DNA of 64,000 nt from Microbacterium sp. 8M (lineage in GTDB: Bacteria; Actinomycetota; Actinomycetes; Actinomycetales; Microbacteriaceae): contig NZ_LR733284.1 of the NCBI RefSeq assembly GCF_902506375.1, positions 977,042 through 1,041,041 of the forward strand, given 5' to 3'. The translations under genes and the position numbers were made by a program. How positions within the stretch are numbered: the first letter of the stretch is position 1; each line of letters opens with the position of its first letter. This document shows positions 33,264 to 41,129 of this stretch, piece after piece. Below the pieces are notes generated by a model, which was not told where the DNA came from, did no database searches, and was given only the letters and a program-made list of their open reading frames with translations.

Positions 33264-34177
33264 CGGTTCTCCTCGGAGGCTTCGGGGGACGGTGCGCCCT
33301 TCGTCTCGTCGCTGCGCTCCTCGCTCAGGGACCGGGGAGCCGCGCCGGGGTCGCTGCGCTCGGCAGCCGGTCCGTCGACGAGCGAGTCCTGCGCGTCGGG
33401 CATGGCGTCCAGGAGCTCGCGCGTGTACGGATGCTGCGGATCCTGGAAGATCTGCTGACGGGATCCGGACTCGACGATGAGCCCGCCGCGCATGACGGCC
33501 ACCTCGTCGGCGATCGCGCTCATCACCCCGAGGTCGTGGGTCACGAGAAGCACCGCGAGGTCGCGTTCGGTGGCGAGGTCGCGCAACAGGTGCAGGATGC
33601 CCGCCTGCACGGTCACGTCGAGCGCCGTGGTCGGCTCGTCGGCGAGCAGCACCTCGGGCTCGCAGGCCAGCGCGATCGCGATGGCGATGCGCTGCCGCTG
33701 CCCGCCGGAGAACTGGTGCGGATACTTGTGCAGCGCCTCCTCCGGGTTCGGCACCCGGACCAGGGCGAGCAGCTCTGCCGCGCGCGTGCGGGCCTCGGCG
33801 CGGGAGAGCCCGAGGTGGGCTCGCATTCCGTCGGCGAGCTGGGATCCGACGGTGATCTGCGGGTGCAGGCTCGCGGACGGATCCTGGAACACCATCCCGA
33901 CGCGGCGGCCCCGCACGGTCCGGTAGGCCTTCGCCCCGAGGCCGACGAGCTCGGTGTCATCGCCGAGGAGGATGGATCCGGATGCGGTGCCGCCTGCGGG
34001 CAGCAGGCCCAGGATCGCCATCGCGGTCATGCTCTTCCCGGATCCGGACTCTCCGGCGAGACCCTGGATCCGGCCCGGCACCAGATCGAGCGAGATGCCT
34101 TTGACGACCTCGGTGCGGTTGCGCTTGCTCTGGCCGAGTTCGACGCGCAGGTCGCGGATCGCGAGTGCGGTGCTCAC
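33260..34177 (-). CDS. Peptide/nickel ABC transporter ATP-binding protein, DppD type
   Basis: This 305-residue ATPase has Walker A GESGSGKSMTA near residue 38, FSGGQRQRIAIAIAL and LLADEPTTALDV. The oligopeptide-family tail QHPYTRELLDAMPDAQ ends the conserved part. The last 35 residues or so (from about 270, including RSLSEERSDETKGA) are a translation of the dispersed repeat at 33298-33335, so the natural C-terminus has been extended by repeat insertion. The GTG start is at 34177. It follows the permease genes in one operon. Confidence 0.92.
   Translation of the reverse strand: MSTALAIRDLRVELGQSKRNRTEVVKGISLDLVPGRIQGLAGESGSGKSMTAMAILGLLPAGGTASGSILLGDDTELVGLGAKAYRTVRGRRVGMVFQDPSASLHPQITVGSQLADGMRAHLGLSRAEARTRAAELLALVRVPNPEEALHKYPHQFSGGQRQRIAIAIALACEPEVLLADEPTTALDVTVQAGILHLLRDLATERDLAVLLVTHDLGVMSAIADEVAVMRGGLIVESGSRQQIFQDPQHPYTRELLDAMPDAQDSLVDGPAAERSDPGAAPRSLSEERSDETKGAPSPEASEENR
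33298..33335. repeat. Dispersed repeat inside an ABC ATPase gene
   Basis: A copy of the family (CTCGCTCAGGGACCG core) lies in frame within the 3' end of the DppD-like gene and is translated as SLSEERSDETK. Related truncated copies flank other genes at 34178-34200 and 45850-45873. Confidence 0.8.
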
Positions 34178-34208
34178 TTCGACTCCCTCCGGTCGCTCAG
34201 TGCGGTGG

Positions 34209-35135
34209 TCATGGCGCCACCTCCCCGGTCGCGGCGGCGGCGGACACCGCGGTGGGCGCCTCGGCCTCGCGCTCGCGCGCGGCGAGCGGGTCGAGGGCGT
34301 CGCGCAGCGAGTCGCCGATGAAGTTGAAGGCCATCACGATGCTGAGGATCGCCAGCCCCGGGAACAGGCCGAGCCACCAGGCCGCGGGGTTCTGCATCGC
34401 CGCCGCGATCATCGTGCCCCACTCCGGAGTGGGCGGCTGCGCACCGAGACCCAGGAACGACAGACCGGAGAGCAGCAGGATCGCGGTGCCGATGTCGAGC
34501 GAGGCGAGCACGAGCACGGGCCCGGCGATGTTCGGCAGCACGTCGCGCACGAGGGAGCGCAGTGGTGAGGATCCGAGCAGCCGGCCGGCGATCACGTAGT
34601 TCTGCGTGCGCAGACCCAGCACCAGCGATCGGGTGATGCGGGCGTAGGGCGGCCAGGCCACGATGATGCCCGCGATCACCGCGTTCAGGATCGACGGGCC
34701 GAGCGATGCCGCGATGACCATGGCGAGGATCACGGTGGGGAACGCCATCACCATGTCGGTGATGCGCATGAGCACCTCGTCGACCCAGCCGCCGAGGTAG
34801 CCGGCGACCGCTCCGACGACCGTGCCGACGATCATGGCGCAGACCACGAGCAGGAGCGCGAGCGGGATCGTGGTCTGAGCGCCCAGCAGCAGCCGGGAGA
34901 ACAGGTCGCGGCCGTTCACATCGGTGCCCATGATCGCCTCGCCACTGGGCGCCGCCAGGCGCGGGAGGTCCTGCGCGAGGGGGTCGTACGGGGCGATCCA
35001 CGGCGCGAGGATCGCGACGACGATCCAGGCGAGCGCGATCACGGTGCCGACGAGGGCGAGCGGCGTGCGCCAGGCGCGCGGCAGCCAGGGCTTGCGCCGC
35101 TTCGGGGCGACGATCTCGGGGACGACGAGGTTCAC
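34209..35135 (-). CDS. Peptide/nickel ABC transporter permease, DppC type
   Basis: This 308-residue permease has about six helices and the N-terminal segment ending GTDVNGRDLFSRLLLGAQT typical of DppC/OppC. The inner-membrane component loop, with the EAA-type stretch AGRLLGSSPLRSLVRDVLPN, contacts the ATPases. The C-terminus is an Ala/Glu-rich cytoplasmic tail. The GTG start overlaps the stop of the DppB-like gene (GTGA). Confidence 0.93.
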   Translation of the reverse strand: MNLVVPEIVAPKRRKPWLPRAWRTPLALVGTVIALAWIVVAILAPWIAPYDPLAQDLPRLAAPSGEAIMGTDVNGRDLFSRLLLGAQTTIPLALLLVVCAMIVGTVVGAVAGYLGGWVDEVLMRITDMVMAFPTVILAMVIAASLGPSILNAVIAGIIVAWPPYARITRSLVLGLRTQNYVIAGRLLGSSPLRSLVRDVLPNIAGPVLVLASLDIGTAILLLSGLSFLGLGAQPPTPEWGTMIAAAMQNPAAWWLGLFPGLAILSIVMAFNFIGDSLRDALDPLAAREREAEAPTAVSAAAATGEVAP

Positions 35136-36199
35136 GACAGCCTCACTCGCGGGTCCAGGACGCCGTAGAGCACGTCGACGACGAGGTTGATGACGAGGTA
35201 GATCACGCCCACGACGAGACCGACGCCGGTGACGGCGAGCAGGTCGAGGTTCTTCGACGCGTTGTAGGCGTAGGTGCCCAGCCCCGGCCAGGCGAAGACG
35301 GCCTCGACGAGCACGGTGCCCGAGAGCAGGCTGCCGAAGGCGATGCCGACCAGGGTGAGGATGGGCAGCGCCGCACCGCGCAGCACGTAGCCGATGACGA
35401 CGCGCCGGCCGCTCAGCCCCTTGGCACGGGCCGCGCGGGCGTAGTCCATGTCCAGCACCTCGAGCACGCTCGTGCGCACGAACCGGGTGAGGGTCGCGAT
35501 CGTGAACAGGCTCAGCACGAGCACCGGCAGGGCGAGGTGGCCGGCGGCGTCGAAGAAGCCGACGGAATCACCGTTCAGGATGTAGTCGATCGTGTAGAAG
35601 CCGGTGATCCGCGGCGGCGGGGTGATCGCCGGCGAGATCCGGCCGGATCCGGACACCCAGTGCAGGTTCATGAAGAACAGCTGGTAGGTGAGGATCGCCA
35701 TCCAGAACGTCGGGATGCTGAGGCCGATCAGGGTCACCACACGGACCACCTGGTCGGTGGCCTTGCCACGCCGGTACGCGGCCAGCGTGCCGAGCACGAT
35801 CGCGACGGCGAGACTGACGACGATGGCGTAGAAGGCGATCTCCGCCGTCGCCGGCACGGCCTTGGCGAGATCGGCCGACACGGGCTGCCCCGTCTTCAGC
35901 GACGTGCCGAGGTCTCCGCGCAGCAGGTTGCCGACATAGATGCAGAACCGGATCCAGACGGGCTGGTCCAGTCCGAACTTCTGCCGGAACGCGGCCACGG
36001 TCGCGGGGTTCGACGCGGCGCCCTCGCCGAGGGCGGCACGCACGGGGTCGCCCGGCACGATCACGGTCAGGGAGAACGTCACCAGGACGATGCCGAACAG
36101 CAGGATCACGCTCGTCACGGCGCGGCGGGCGAGGAAGCGCAGCAGGGTGTGCTGCGACTGCCGCGTCCTGCGGGTGGCGATGGCTTGGGTCTCGGACAA
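35132..36199 (-). CDS. Peptide/nickel ABC transporter permease, DppB type
   Basis: This 355-residue permease carries the DppB/OppB marks: FGIVLVTFSLTVIVPGDP near the N-terminus, LRGDLGTSLKTGQPV, and the EAA loop RAAKAKG-like ARAARAKGLSGRRVVIGYVL. About six helices are expected. The start is a TTG at 36199 preceded by GGAAG; no better codon is in frame nearby. It follows the binding-protein gene after a strong intercistronic hairpin. Confidence 0.9.
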   Translation of the reverse strand: MSETQAIATRRTRQSQHTLLRFLARRAVTSVILLFGIVLVTFSLTVIVPGDPVRAALGEGAASNPATVAAFRQKFGLDQPVWIRFCIYVGNLLRGDLGTSLKTGQPVSADLAKAVPATAEIAFYAIVVSLAVAIVLGTLAAYRRGKATDQVVRVVTLIGLSIPTFWMAILTYQLFFMNLHWVSGSGRISPAITPPPRITGFYTIDYILNGDSVGFFDAAGHLALPVLVLSLFTIATLTRFVRTSVLEVLDMDYARAARAKGLSGRRVVIGYVLRGAALPILTLVGIAFGSLLSGTVLVEAVFAWPGLGTYAYNASKNLDLLAVTGVGLVVGVIYLVINLVVDVLYGVLDPRVRLS

Positions 36200-36251
36200 G
36201 GTCAGGCTTCCAGGTCTGCGAGGCGGTGGCGGGGGGTGCTGCGGGGTGGTA

Positions 36252-36287
36252 CTGCGGGGCCGGACCGATGCGGGTCCGGCCCCGCAG
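36252..36287 (-). terminator. Hairpin between binding-protein and permease genes
   Basis: Perfect 15-bp arms (36252-36266 with 36273-36287) and a 6-base loop sit right after the stop of the substrate-binding gene. In binding-protein operons such stems protect the first cistron and lower expression downstream. There is no T-run, so read-through is expected. Confidence 0.75.
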
Positions 36288-36290
36288 GGC

Positions 36291-37895
36291 TCACTTGGCG
36301 GGGTGCAGCGTCCGCAGGTCCAGCGTCCAGGTCACGTTGTATTCGAGACCGGCCACCTTGGTGGAGCTGGCGAGGTTGATGCCGGGCACGATCAGCGGCA
36401 CGAACGGACCGGACTCCTGCATCGCCTTGGCGTAGTCGCTGAACGCGGAGTTGCGGGCGTCGACCGTCGTGGCGTTCTGCGCCTTGGTCACCAGATCCGC
36501 GATCGCGGTGTCCGCCTCGGCGGGCCAGCCGGCGCGCAGGCCGACCTTCTGGCCCGGACCGAACGGCAGGAACGAGGACGAGTCGGCGTAGTCGGGGCCC
36601 CAGTACCAGAGCGAGAACGCCTCCTGCGCCTTGACGTAGGGCTGCACCTCGGTCGCGAACGGAGCCGGGGCCAGGGTGGCGTTGATGCCGACGGCCTTCA
36701 GCTGCTCCTGCACGCGCTCGGCGACCGGGGTGAACTCCACGCCGCCGACCGGGTTGTCGTTGGGGAACTGCAGCTTGACCTCCTGGCCGGTGTAGCCAGA
36801 AGCGGCGAGCGCCGCCTTGGCCTTGTCCAGGTCCTGCTTCACGCCGGACTTGTTCGCCCCGGGGAACATCGGCGGGATGACGCCGGTGGCCTGCACGGAT
36901 CCGGATCCGGCGAGCTCGAGCAGCTTGTCGTAGTCGAGGGCGTAGCGCACCGCCTCGGCGAACTTCGGGTTGGCGGTGACGCCGCCCACGTTCTTGTCCT
37001 GGTTGATGAGCAGGAAGAGCGTCTGGGCCGAGGGCGCGGAGTTCACGGTGAAACCGTCGCCGAGGTTCTTCACCTGGTCGCCGGAGAGGTCGACCGCCAC
37101 GTTCGAGTCGCCGCCCTTGAGGTTGGTCAGCTGCGTCGAGGACTGGGAGATGTTGCGCACCACGATCTTGTCGTAGGCGGGCTTGTCCTCGCCGTCGTAC
37201 TTGTCGTTCTTCACGAGAACCGCCTGCGTGGTGAGGTCGAGGGACTGCAGCGTGTACGGGCCGGACCCGGCGGAGTGGGCGTCGAGCCAGCTCTTCGCGC
37301 CGTCCTTGTCGTCGGTGGTGCCGCCGTTCTTCTTCACGACCTTGGAGTTCAGGATCGCGAGCGACGGGTTGGTCACGATCGCGGGCAGCTGCAGCGACGG
37401 CGTCTTGGTCGTCAGCTTCACCGTCTTGTCGTCGACCTTGGCGACGGTGATCCCCGCCATCAGGAAGTTCGCCTTGGAGTCGGTGATGCCGGCGACGCGG
37501 TCGAGGGAGAAGACGACGTCATCGGCGGTCACCGGGGTGCCGTCCGAGAACTTCCGGCCGTCTTGGATCGTGAACGTGAACTCGGTCGCGTCCGCGTTCT
37601 GCTTCATCGTGGCGAGGTCGGGCTTCGGAGTGCTCGAGTCGGCGCCCTGGAAGGTGAGCAGGGTGTCGTAGACCGCGTGCAGGACGAGGTTGCCCGTCGG
37701 CACGTAGTTGCGACCGGGGTCGCCCGTCTCGAGGGAGAACGCGGTGTCGACCACGAGCGTGCCGCCCGAGGAGGATCCGCTCGAGTTGTTGCTCGCGGAG
37801 TTGCCGCCGGAGCAGCCGGCGAGCGCGATGGCGGCCGCGGCGATGAGCGCTGCGGCGACGTGGCGGTAGGAACGGGCCACGGCTTTCCTCCTCAT
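36291..37895 (-). CDS. Peptide/nickel-type substrate-binding lipoprotein (SBP family 5)
   Basis: This 534-residue extracytoplasmic binding protein has a lipoprotein signal: basic MRRKAVARSY, a hydrophobic run, then the lipobox LAGC near residue 28. Family 5 features include FTIQDGRKFSDGTPVTADDV and VRYALDYDKLLELAG. It captures the substrate (oligopeptides, nickel chelates or similar) for the permease/ATPase genes that follow. The identity of the ligand is not evident. It is divergent from an Lrp-family regulator, a probable controller. Confidence 0.93.
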   Translation of the reverse strand: MRRKAVARSYRHVAAALIAAAAIALAGCSGGNSASNNSSGSSSGGTLVVDTAFSLETGDPGRNYVPTGNLVLHAVYDTLLTFQGADSSTPKPDLATMKQNADATEFTFTIQDGRKFSDGTPVTADDVVFSLDRVAGITDSKANFLMAGITVAKVDDKTVKLTTKTPSLQLPAIVTNPSLAILNSKVVKKNGGTTDDKDGAKSWLDAHSAGSGPYTLQSLDLTTQAVLVKNDKYDGEDKPAYDKIVVRNISQSSTQLTNLKGGDSNVAVDLSGDQVKNLGDGFTVNSAPSAQTLFLLINQDKNVGGVTANPKFAEAVRYALDYDKLLELAGSGSVQATGVIPPMFPGANKSGVKQDLDKAKAALAASGYTGQEVKLQFPNDNPVGGVEFTPVAERVQEQLKAVGINATLAPAPFATEVQPYVKAQEAFSLWYWGPDYADSSSFLPFGPGQKVGLRAGWPAEADTAIADLVTKAQNATTVDARNSAFSDYAKAMQESGPFVPLIVPGINLASSTKVAGLEYNVTWTLDLRTLHPAK

Positions 37896-37937
37896 TGAAA
37901 AATGGACAGGTCAGACGACCGGATCGGGTTTCCCGGC

Positions 37938-38004
37938 ACTATATCCGACAGTTCGCCGCGATTTCGAGCAATCCATTGTCACGCTTGCATCACTACGGCA
38001 ATAT
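37938..38004. promoter_or_regulatory. Divergent promoters of the ABC importer and the Lrp-family gene
   Basis: Minus strand: TATAGT (37938-37943) is a good -10 for the binding-protein gene. Plus strand: TTGTCA (37976-37981) and CAATAT (37999-38004), 17 bp apart, point to a start at about 38011-38012, at the ATG of the regulator. The two promoters lie within about 70 bp, so one regulator could control both. Confidence 0.55.
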
Positions 38005-38011
38005 GTCCAGC

Positions 38012-38587
38012 ATGACCGAAGATCAGCCCGCCGCGTCTGGACGATCCGCGCCTGCGATCGACGAAATCGCGTACGACATCCTCCGTGCGCTGCGTCGCAA
38101 CGGACGGATCTCGATCGCGGCGCTCGCCCAGGAGGTCGGCATCTCCCGGGCCAGTGCCTACTCGCGCGTCGAGTCCCTGACCCGCGCCGGCATCATCACG
38201 GGGTACACCGCGGAGGTCGACACCACCCGGCTGGGCCTCGGCGTGAGCGCGCTCGTGTTCTGCACGATCCAGCCGCAGTCATGGACGTCGTTCCTGCAGG
38301 CGATCGGCGACATGCCGGACGTCGAGTCGGCGATGGTCATGACCGGCGAGCACGACGTGATGCTGATCGTGCGCAGCGTGGACATGGAGCGCATGCAGTC
38401 GCTCGTGATCGGGACGATCGCGGACCGCCCGGAGGTCACCAAGGTCGAGACCGCGATCGTGATGGGCGAGGTGTTCCGCCGCCCGTTCGTGCTGCCGGAC
38501 GAGATCCCGGAGCGCGCCGCGATCGGGGTGGACAGCGGCCTGATGCGGTTCACCCGCACCGACGGCAGTCGCAGCACCCGGATCTGA
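38012..38587 (+). CDS. Lrp/AsnC-family transcriptional regulator
   Basis: This 191-residue protein has an N-terminal winged helix (IDEIAYDILRALRRNGRISI, then ALAQEVGISRASAYSRVESL) and a C-terminal RAM/effector domain with TGEHDVMLIVRSVD. Lrp-type regulators sense amino acids and often control neighbouring transport genes. Position next to the importer supports that role. ATG 38012 is preferred because the -10 box covers the alternative ATG at 38003; the message would be leaderless. Confidence 0.88.
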   Translation: MTEDQPAASGRSAPAIDEIAYDILRALRRNGRISIAALAQEVGISRASAYSRVESLTRAGIITGYTAEVDTTRLGLGVSALVFCTIQPQSWTSFLQAIGDMPDVESAMVMTGEHDVMLIVRSVDMERMQSLVIGTIADRPEVTKVETAIVMGEVFRRPFVLPDEIPERAAIGVDSGLMRFTRTDGSRSTRI

Positions 38588-38598
38588 CCGACACCCTG

Positions 38599-38707
38599 CA
38601 CCGGTTCCCAGCGCAGCGCCACCGGTTCCCGAGCGAGCGCAGCGCCACCGGTTCCCGAGCGAGCGCAACGCCACCGGTTCCTGAGCGAGCCGAAGGCGAG
38701 ACGAAGG
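38599..38707. repeat. Tandem copies of the dispersed repeat
   Basis: Units starting CACCGGTTCC begin at 38599, 38620, 38646 and 38672 (periods 21, 26 and 26 bp) and end in a longer copy reaching GAGACGAAGG. They lie between convergent genes. Confidence 0.85.
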
Positions 38708-38732
38708 ACGCCGCCCGCTCAGCGCCGGACGC

Positions 38733-39074
38733 TCAGACCTGCAGGCAGACGCTGACGTGGTCGACGCCGTCGACGGCGAAGTCCTCGACGAGCCGGATCC
38801 GTCCGTCCTCGGCGCGCTCTGCGCGGCTGACCGCATCGCCGCGCACGACGCTGCCATCGCTCGCCAGCGCATGGGCGAACGACACCCGCACTTCCGCGCC
38901 GGCGACCTCGCCCACGAAGCGGCCGGCGGTCACGGTGTCGCCGGTGTACTCGCCCCAGATGAGGCTGCCGTCCTGGTGGTAGTCGAAGGTCGTGGGTGCG
39001 TCGGCATCGACGGCGCTCGCGGTCGAGGAGACCATGGCGAAGCGCAGTCCATCGAGGGAGAGCGTGGAAGGCAT
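38733..39074 (-). CDS. Small conserved protein of the FDYHQDG/N-acetylglutamate-synthase-named family
   Basis: This 113-residue beta-rich protein has LRFAMVSSTASAVDADAPTT, DYHQDGSLIWGEYTGDTV and GRIRLVEDF. Similar small proteins are often labelled N-acetylglutamate synthase, but no acetyltransferase motif is present, so that name is doubtful. The function is unknown. It is a single gene; the dispersed repeats follow it. Confidence 0.7.
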   Translation of the reverse strand: MPSTLSLDGLRFAMVSSTASAVDADAPTTFDYHQDGSLIWGEYTGDTVTAGRFVGEVAGAEVRVSFAHALASDGSVVRGDAVSRAERAEDGRIRLVEDFAVDGVDHVSVCLQV

Positions 39075-39433
39075 GACGACGAGTATGGACCCGTGCCCGG
39101 GTGTCCGCGCAAACCGGCGACGGCGCGGAGCGACCGTGATCGGATCCCATCACGGGCACGATTCGGAGCTCTTCGGCAGCCCAGGAATGACAATCCCGGA
39201 GACGCCCGAATCTATTAACAGGTTCATCCACATGTGGATTACTCGGTGAATGCGGAAATGATCCCGTCCCGCCGCAGCCGCGAAGGGCGTGCTCCGGTAT
39301 ACCCGCTGTTCACCGGCTGTTTTCTTGTCAGCGCCCGGAAAGCGTCTGCCCATCCGAGAATTGCCGCATCCGATATTTCGGTGCCCCCTGCAGCCGTGCG
39401 CCGATCGACCTCACGCAGTGGCGAGAGCGCGCG
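39075..39433. other. 359-bp gene-free region
   Basis: It lies between two minus-strand genes. The stretch around 39190-39260 is less GC-rich than its surroundings and holds a head-to-head DnaA-box-like pair at 39224-39241. No gene, RNA gene or terminator was recognised. Confidence 0.5.
39224..39241. other. Head-to-head pair of DnaA-box-like sites
   Basis: TCATCCACA (39224-39232) abuts TGTGGATTA (39233-39241), giving the perfect palindrome ATCCACATGTGGAT. Each half differs from the DnaA consensus by one base. The same arrangement, TTATCCACA next to TGTGGACAC, occurs in oriC at 56175-56192. Confidence 0.5.
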
Positions 39434-40255
39434 TCAGGAAATCCGCCGGAAGAGGGAATTCCCCGCGGTCGCCAACGCGCTGCCCACGGCGAGGATCGCA
39501 GCGCTGCCACCCGCGTAAGCGATCTGCAGATGGCTGCCGTGGTTCTCGACGGTGATGAAGATGATGACGAACGCGATCCCCGACGCAAGCGCGCTCGCGC
39601 CCGCCAGCCACCACAGCCCCGGCAGCGAGCGGGCCGGGGGAACCGCCTCCGGCACCCGCCACCACACCAGCGCCATCCCTCCGAGGCAACCGCATACCGC
39701 GACGAGCATGAATGCCGCGACGACGTCGCTCGGGCGGTGCCACTGCTGGATCACGAGGCCGACGCCCGTCAGCACGGCGAACGCTCCGCCGATGACGGCA
39801 GCGAGCGGCCGCCAGCGCGGTGGGCACACGACGAAGACAGCGAACGCAGCGGCTGCGGCGACAGTTGCATGCCCGGATGGGAATGAGTTGTCGAACAGGT
39901 CGGTCGCGCCGGTCTCGGCGCGCTCCAGGAACACGTGCTTGGCGAGCTCCGCCGCGATCACCGCGACGACGCCGACGCCGAGCGCCACGAGCAGGTGCCG
40001 GAAGCGTCGTGTGGCCAGGCCGATGCCGAGCGAGATCAGGATCCCGCCGCCGACCGCGACGACGGGCACGTTGCCCAGCACCACTCCGGCAAGACGGTAG
40101 ACGGCGTCGTGCTGCGCAGAGGCGCCGACGAACGCGCGCTCGTCCACGATCTGGCCGACGTAGGTGCGCACGAAGAACCAATACGTCCCCACGAATGCGG
40201 CCGCGAGCAGGACGGCGGCAGCAGCGAACGCCCTGGTTCCACGTCTCGCCGCCAT
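39434..40255 (-). CDS. PAP2-superfamily membrane phosphatase
   Basis: This 273-residue membrane protein has the acid-phosphatase signature: lysine/arginine in AELAKHVFLERAE, PSGHATVAAAAAF, and QQWHRPSDVVAA with the catalytic histidine. About six to eight helices surround it. PAP2 enzymes dephosphorylate lipid phosphates such as undecaprenyl pyrophosphate or phosphatidic acid at the outer membrane face. The substrate is not known. A basic N-terminal tail precedes the first helix. Confidence 0.88.
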   Translation of the reverse strand: MAARRGTRAFAAAAVLLAAAFVGTYWFFVRTYVGQIVDERAFVGASAQHDAVYRLAGVVLGNVPVVAVGGGILISLGIGLATRRFRHLLVALGVGVVAVIAAELAKHVFLERAETGATDLFDNSFPSGHATVAAAAAFAVFVVCPPRWRPLAAVIGGAFAVLTGVGLVIQQWHRPSDVVAAFMLVAVCGCLGGMALVWWRVPEAVPPARSLPGLWWLAGASALASGIAFVIIFITVENHGSHLQIAYAGGSAAILAVGSALATAGNSLFRRIS

Positions 40256-40327
40256 GCGTCCATCATGCAGGCTCCACCTGTGCGAGCGCTCATCCGTCGC
40301 GATGGCCGCTCACCCGTATCGCTGGGC

Positions 40328-41068
40328 TCACCAATCGCTGCGGTCGCGGGCGGCGCGCAGGTCGTTGCGGGCGCGCTCGTCGTCGTATGTCGCGAGGCCG
40401 CCGCGCTGCAGGATCGGACGGGGGACCAACGTGCCCGCACCGGGTCGCGCAGCCCTCATCCGCCGCTCCGGCGCCGATGTCTCCCTGCGGCGCGCGCGGC
40501 GCGTGTCGAACAACGGCAGGGCGATGTGCACCAGCGGACCGATCCCGAGCGCGAACACCACGGTGCCGAGACCGACCGTGCCGCCCAGCAGCCAGCCGAT
40601 CACGAGCACGGTCAGCTCCACGCTCAAGCGGGAGACCCAGATCGGCCAGCCCAGGCGTGCGTGCATTCCCGTCATCAGACCGTCCCGCGGCCCGGGGCCG
40701 AAGTGAGCGCCGATGTACAGACCGCTCGCGATCGCGACGACGACCACGCCCGCGAGGAGCACGAGCACCTGCGCGAAGAGCCCGTGCGCCGGCGGGACCA
40801 CGGTGACGGTCGCCTGGATCGCGGTGCCGACGAGGAGCACGTTCAGCAGCGTCCCGATCCCAGGCTTCTGGCGCAGCGGGATCCACAGCAGCAGCACCAG
40901 CAGGCCAACGATGTTCGTGATCCAGCCCACGCCGATGCCCGTGTGCCGGGCGACCCCCTGGGCGAACACCGTCCACGGGTCGACGCCCAGACCGGCCGTG
41001 ATCATGAGCCCGTCGCCCACTCCGTAGAGCACGAGTCCGATCAGCAGCTGCAGCACCCTTCGTGTCAT
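40328..41068 (-). CDS. YczE-like integral membrane protein
   Basis: This 246-residue protein has five or six helices. GVGDGLMITAGLGVDPWTVF at the start and FGPGPRDGLMTGMHARLGWP in the middle are typical of the YczE/YitT-related family. Its role is unsettled. It is divergent from a MocR-type regulator; this yczE-yczR arrangement is known in other bacteria, so that regulator probably controls it. The C-terminal 45 residues are charged and cytoplasmic. A GTG at 41086 is an alternative start. Confidence 0.85.
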   Translation of the reverse strand: MTRRVLQLLIGLVLYGVGDGLMITAGLGVDPWTVFAQGVARHTGIGVGWITNIVGLLVLLLWIPLRQKPGIGTLLNVLLVGTAIQATVTVVPPAHGLFAQVLVLLAGVVVVAIASGLYIGAHFGPGPRDGLMTGMHARLGWPIWVSRLSVELTVLVIGWLLGGTVGLGTVVFALGIGPLVHIALPLFDTRRARRRETSAPERRMRAARPGAGTLVPRPILQRGGLATYDDERARNDLRAARDRSDW

Positions 41069-41089
41069 GCGTCCATGTTCCCGCACAAC

Positions 41090-41110
41090 TGGACTGTTCT
41101 GATCAGTCCA
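41090..41110. promoter_or_regulatory. Operator-like inverted repeat between yczE-like and mocR-like genes
   Basis: TGGACTG (41090-41096) and CAGTCCA (41104-41110) form an inverted repeat with a 7-bp spacer in the 61-bp divergent intergenic region. Its central location suggests a binding site for the adjacent MocR-type regulator. Confidence 0.6.
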
Positions 41111-41129
41111 ATCCGCCTAAGCTGGCCTC

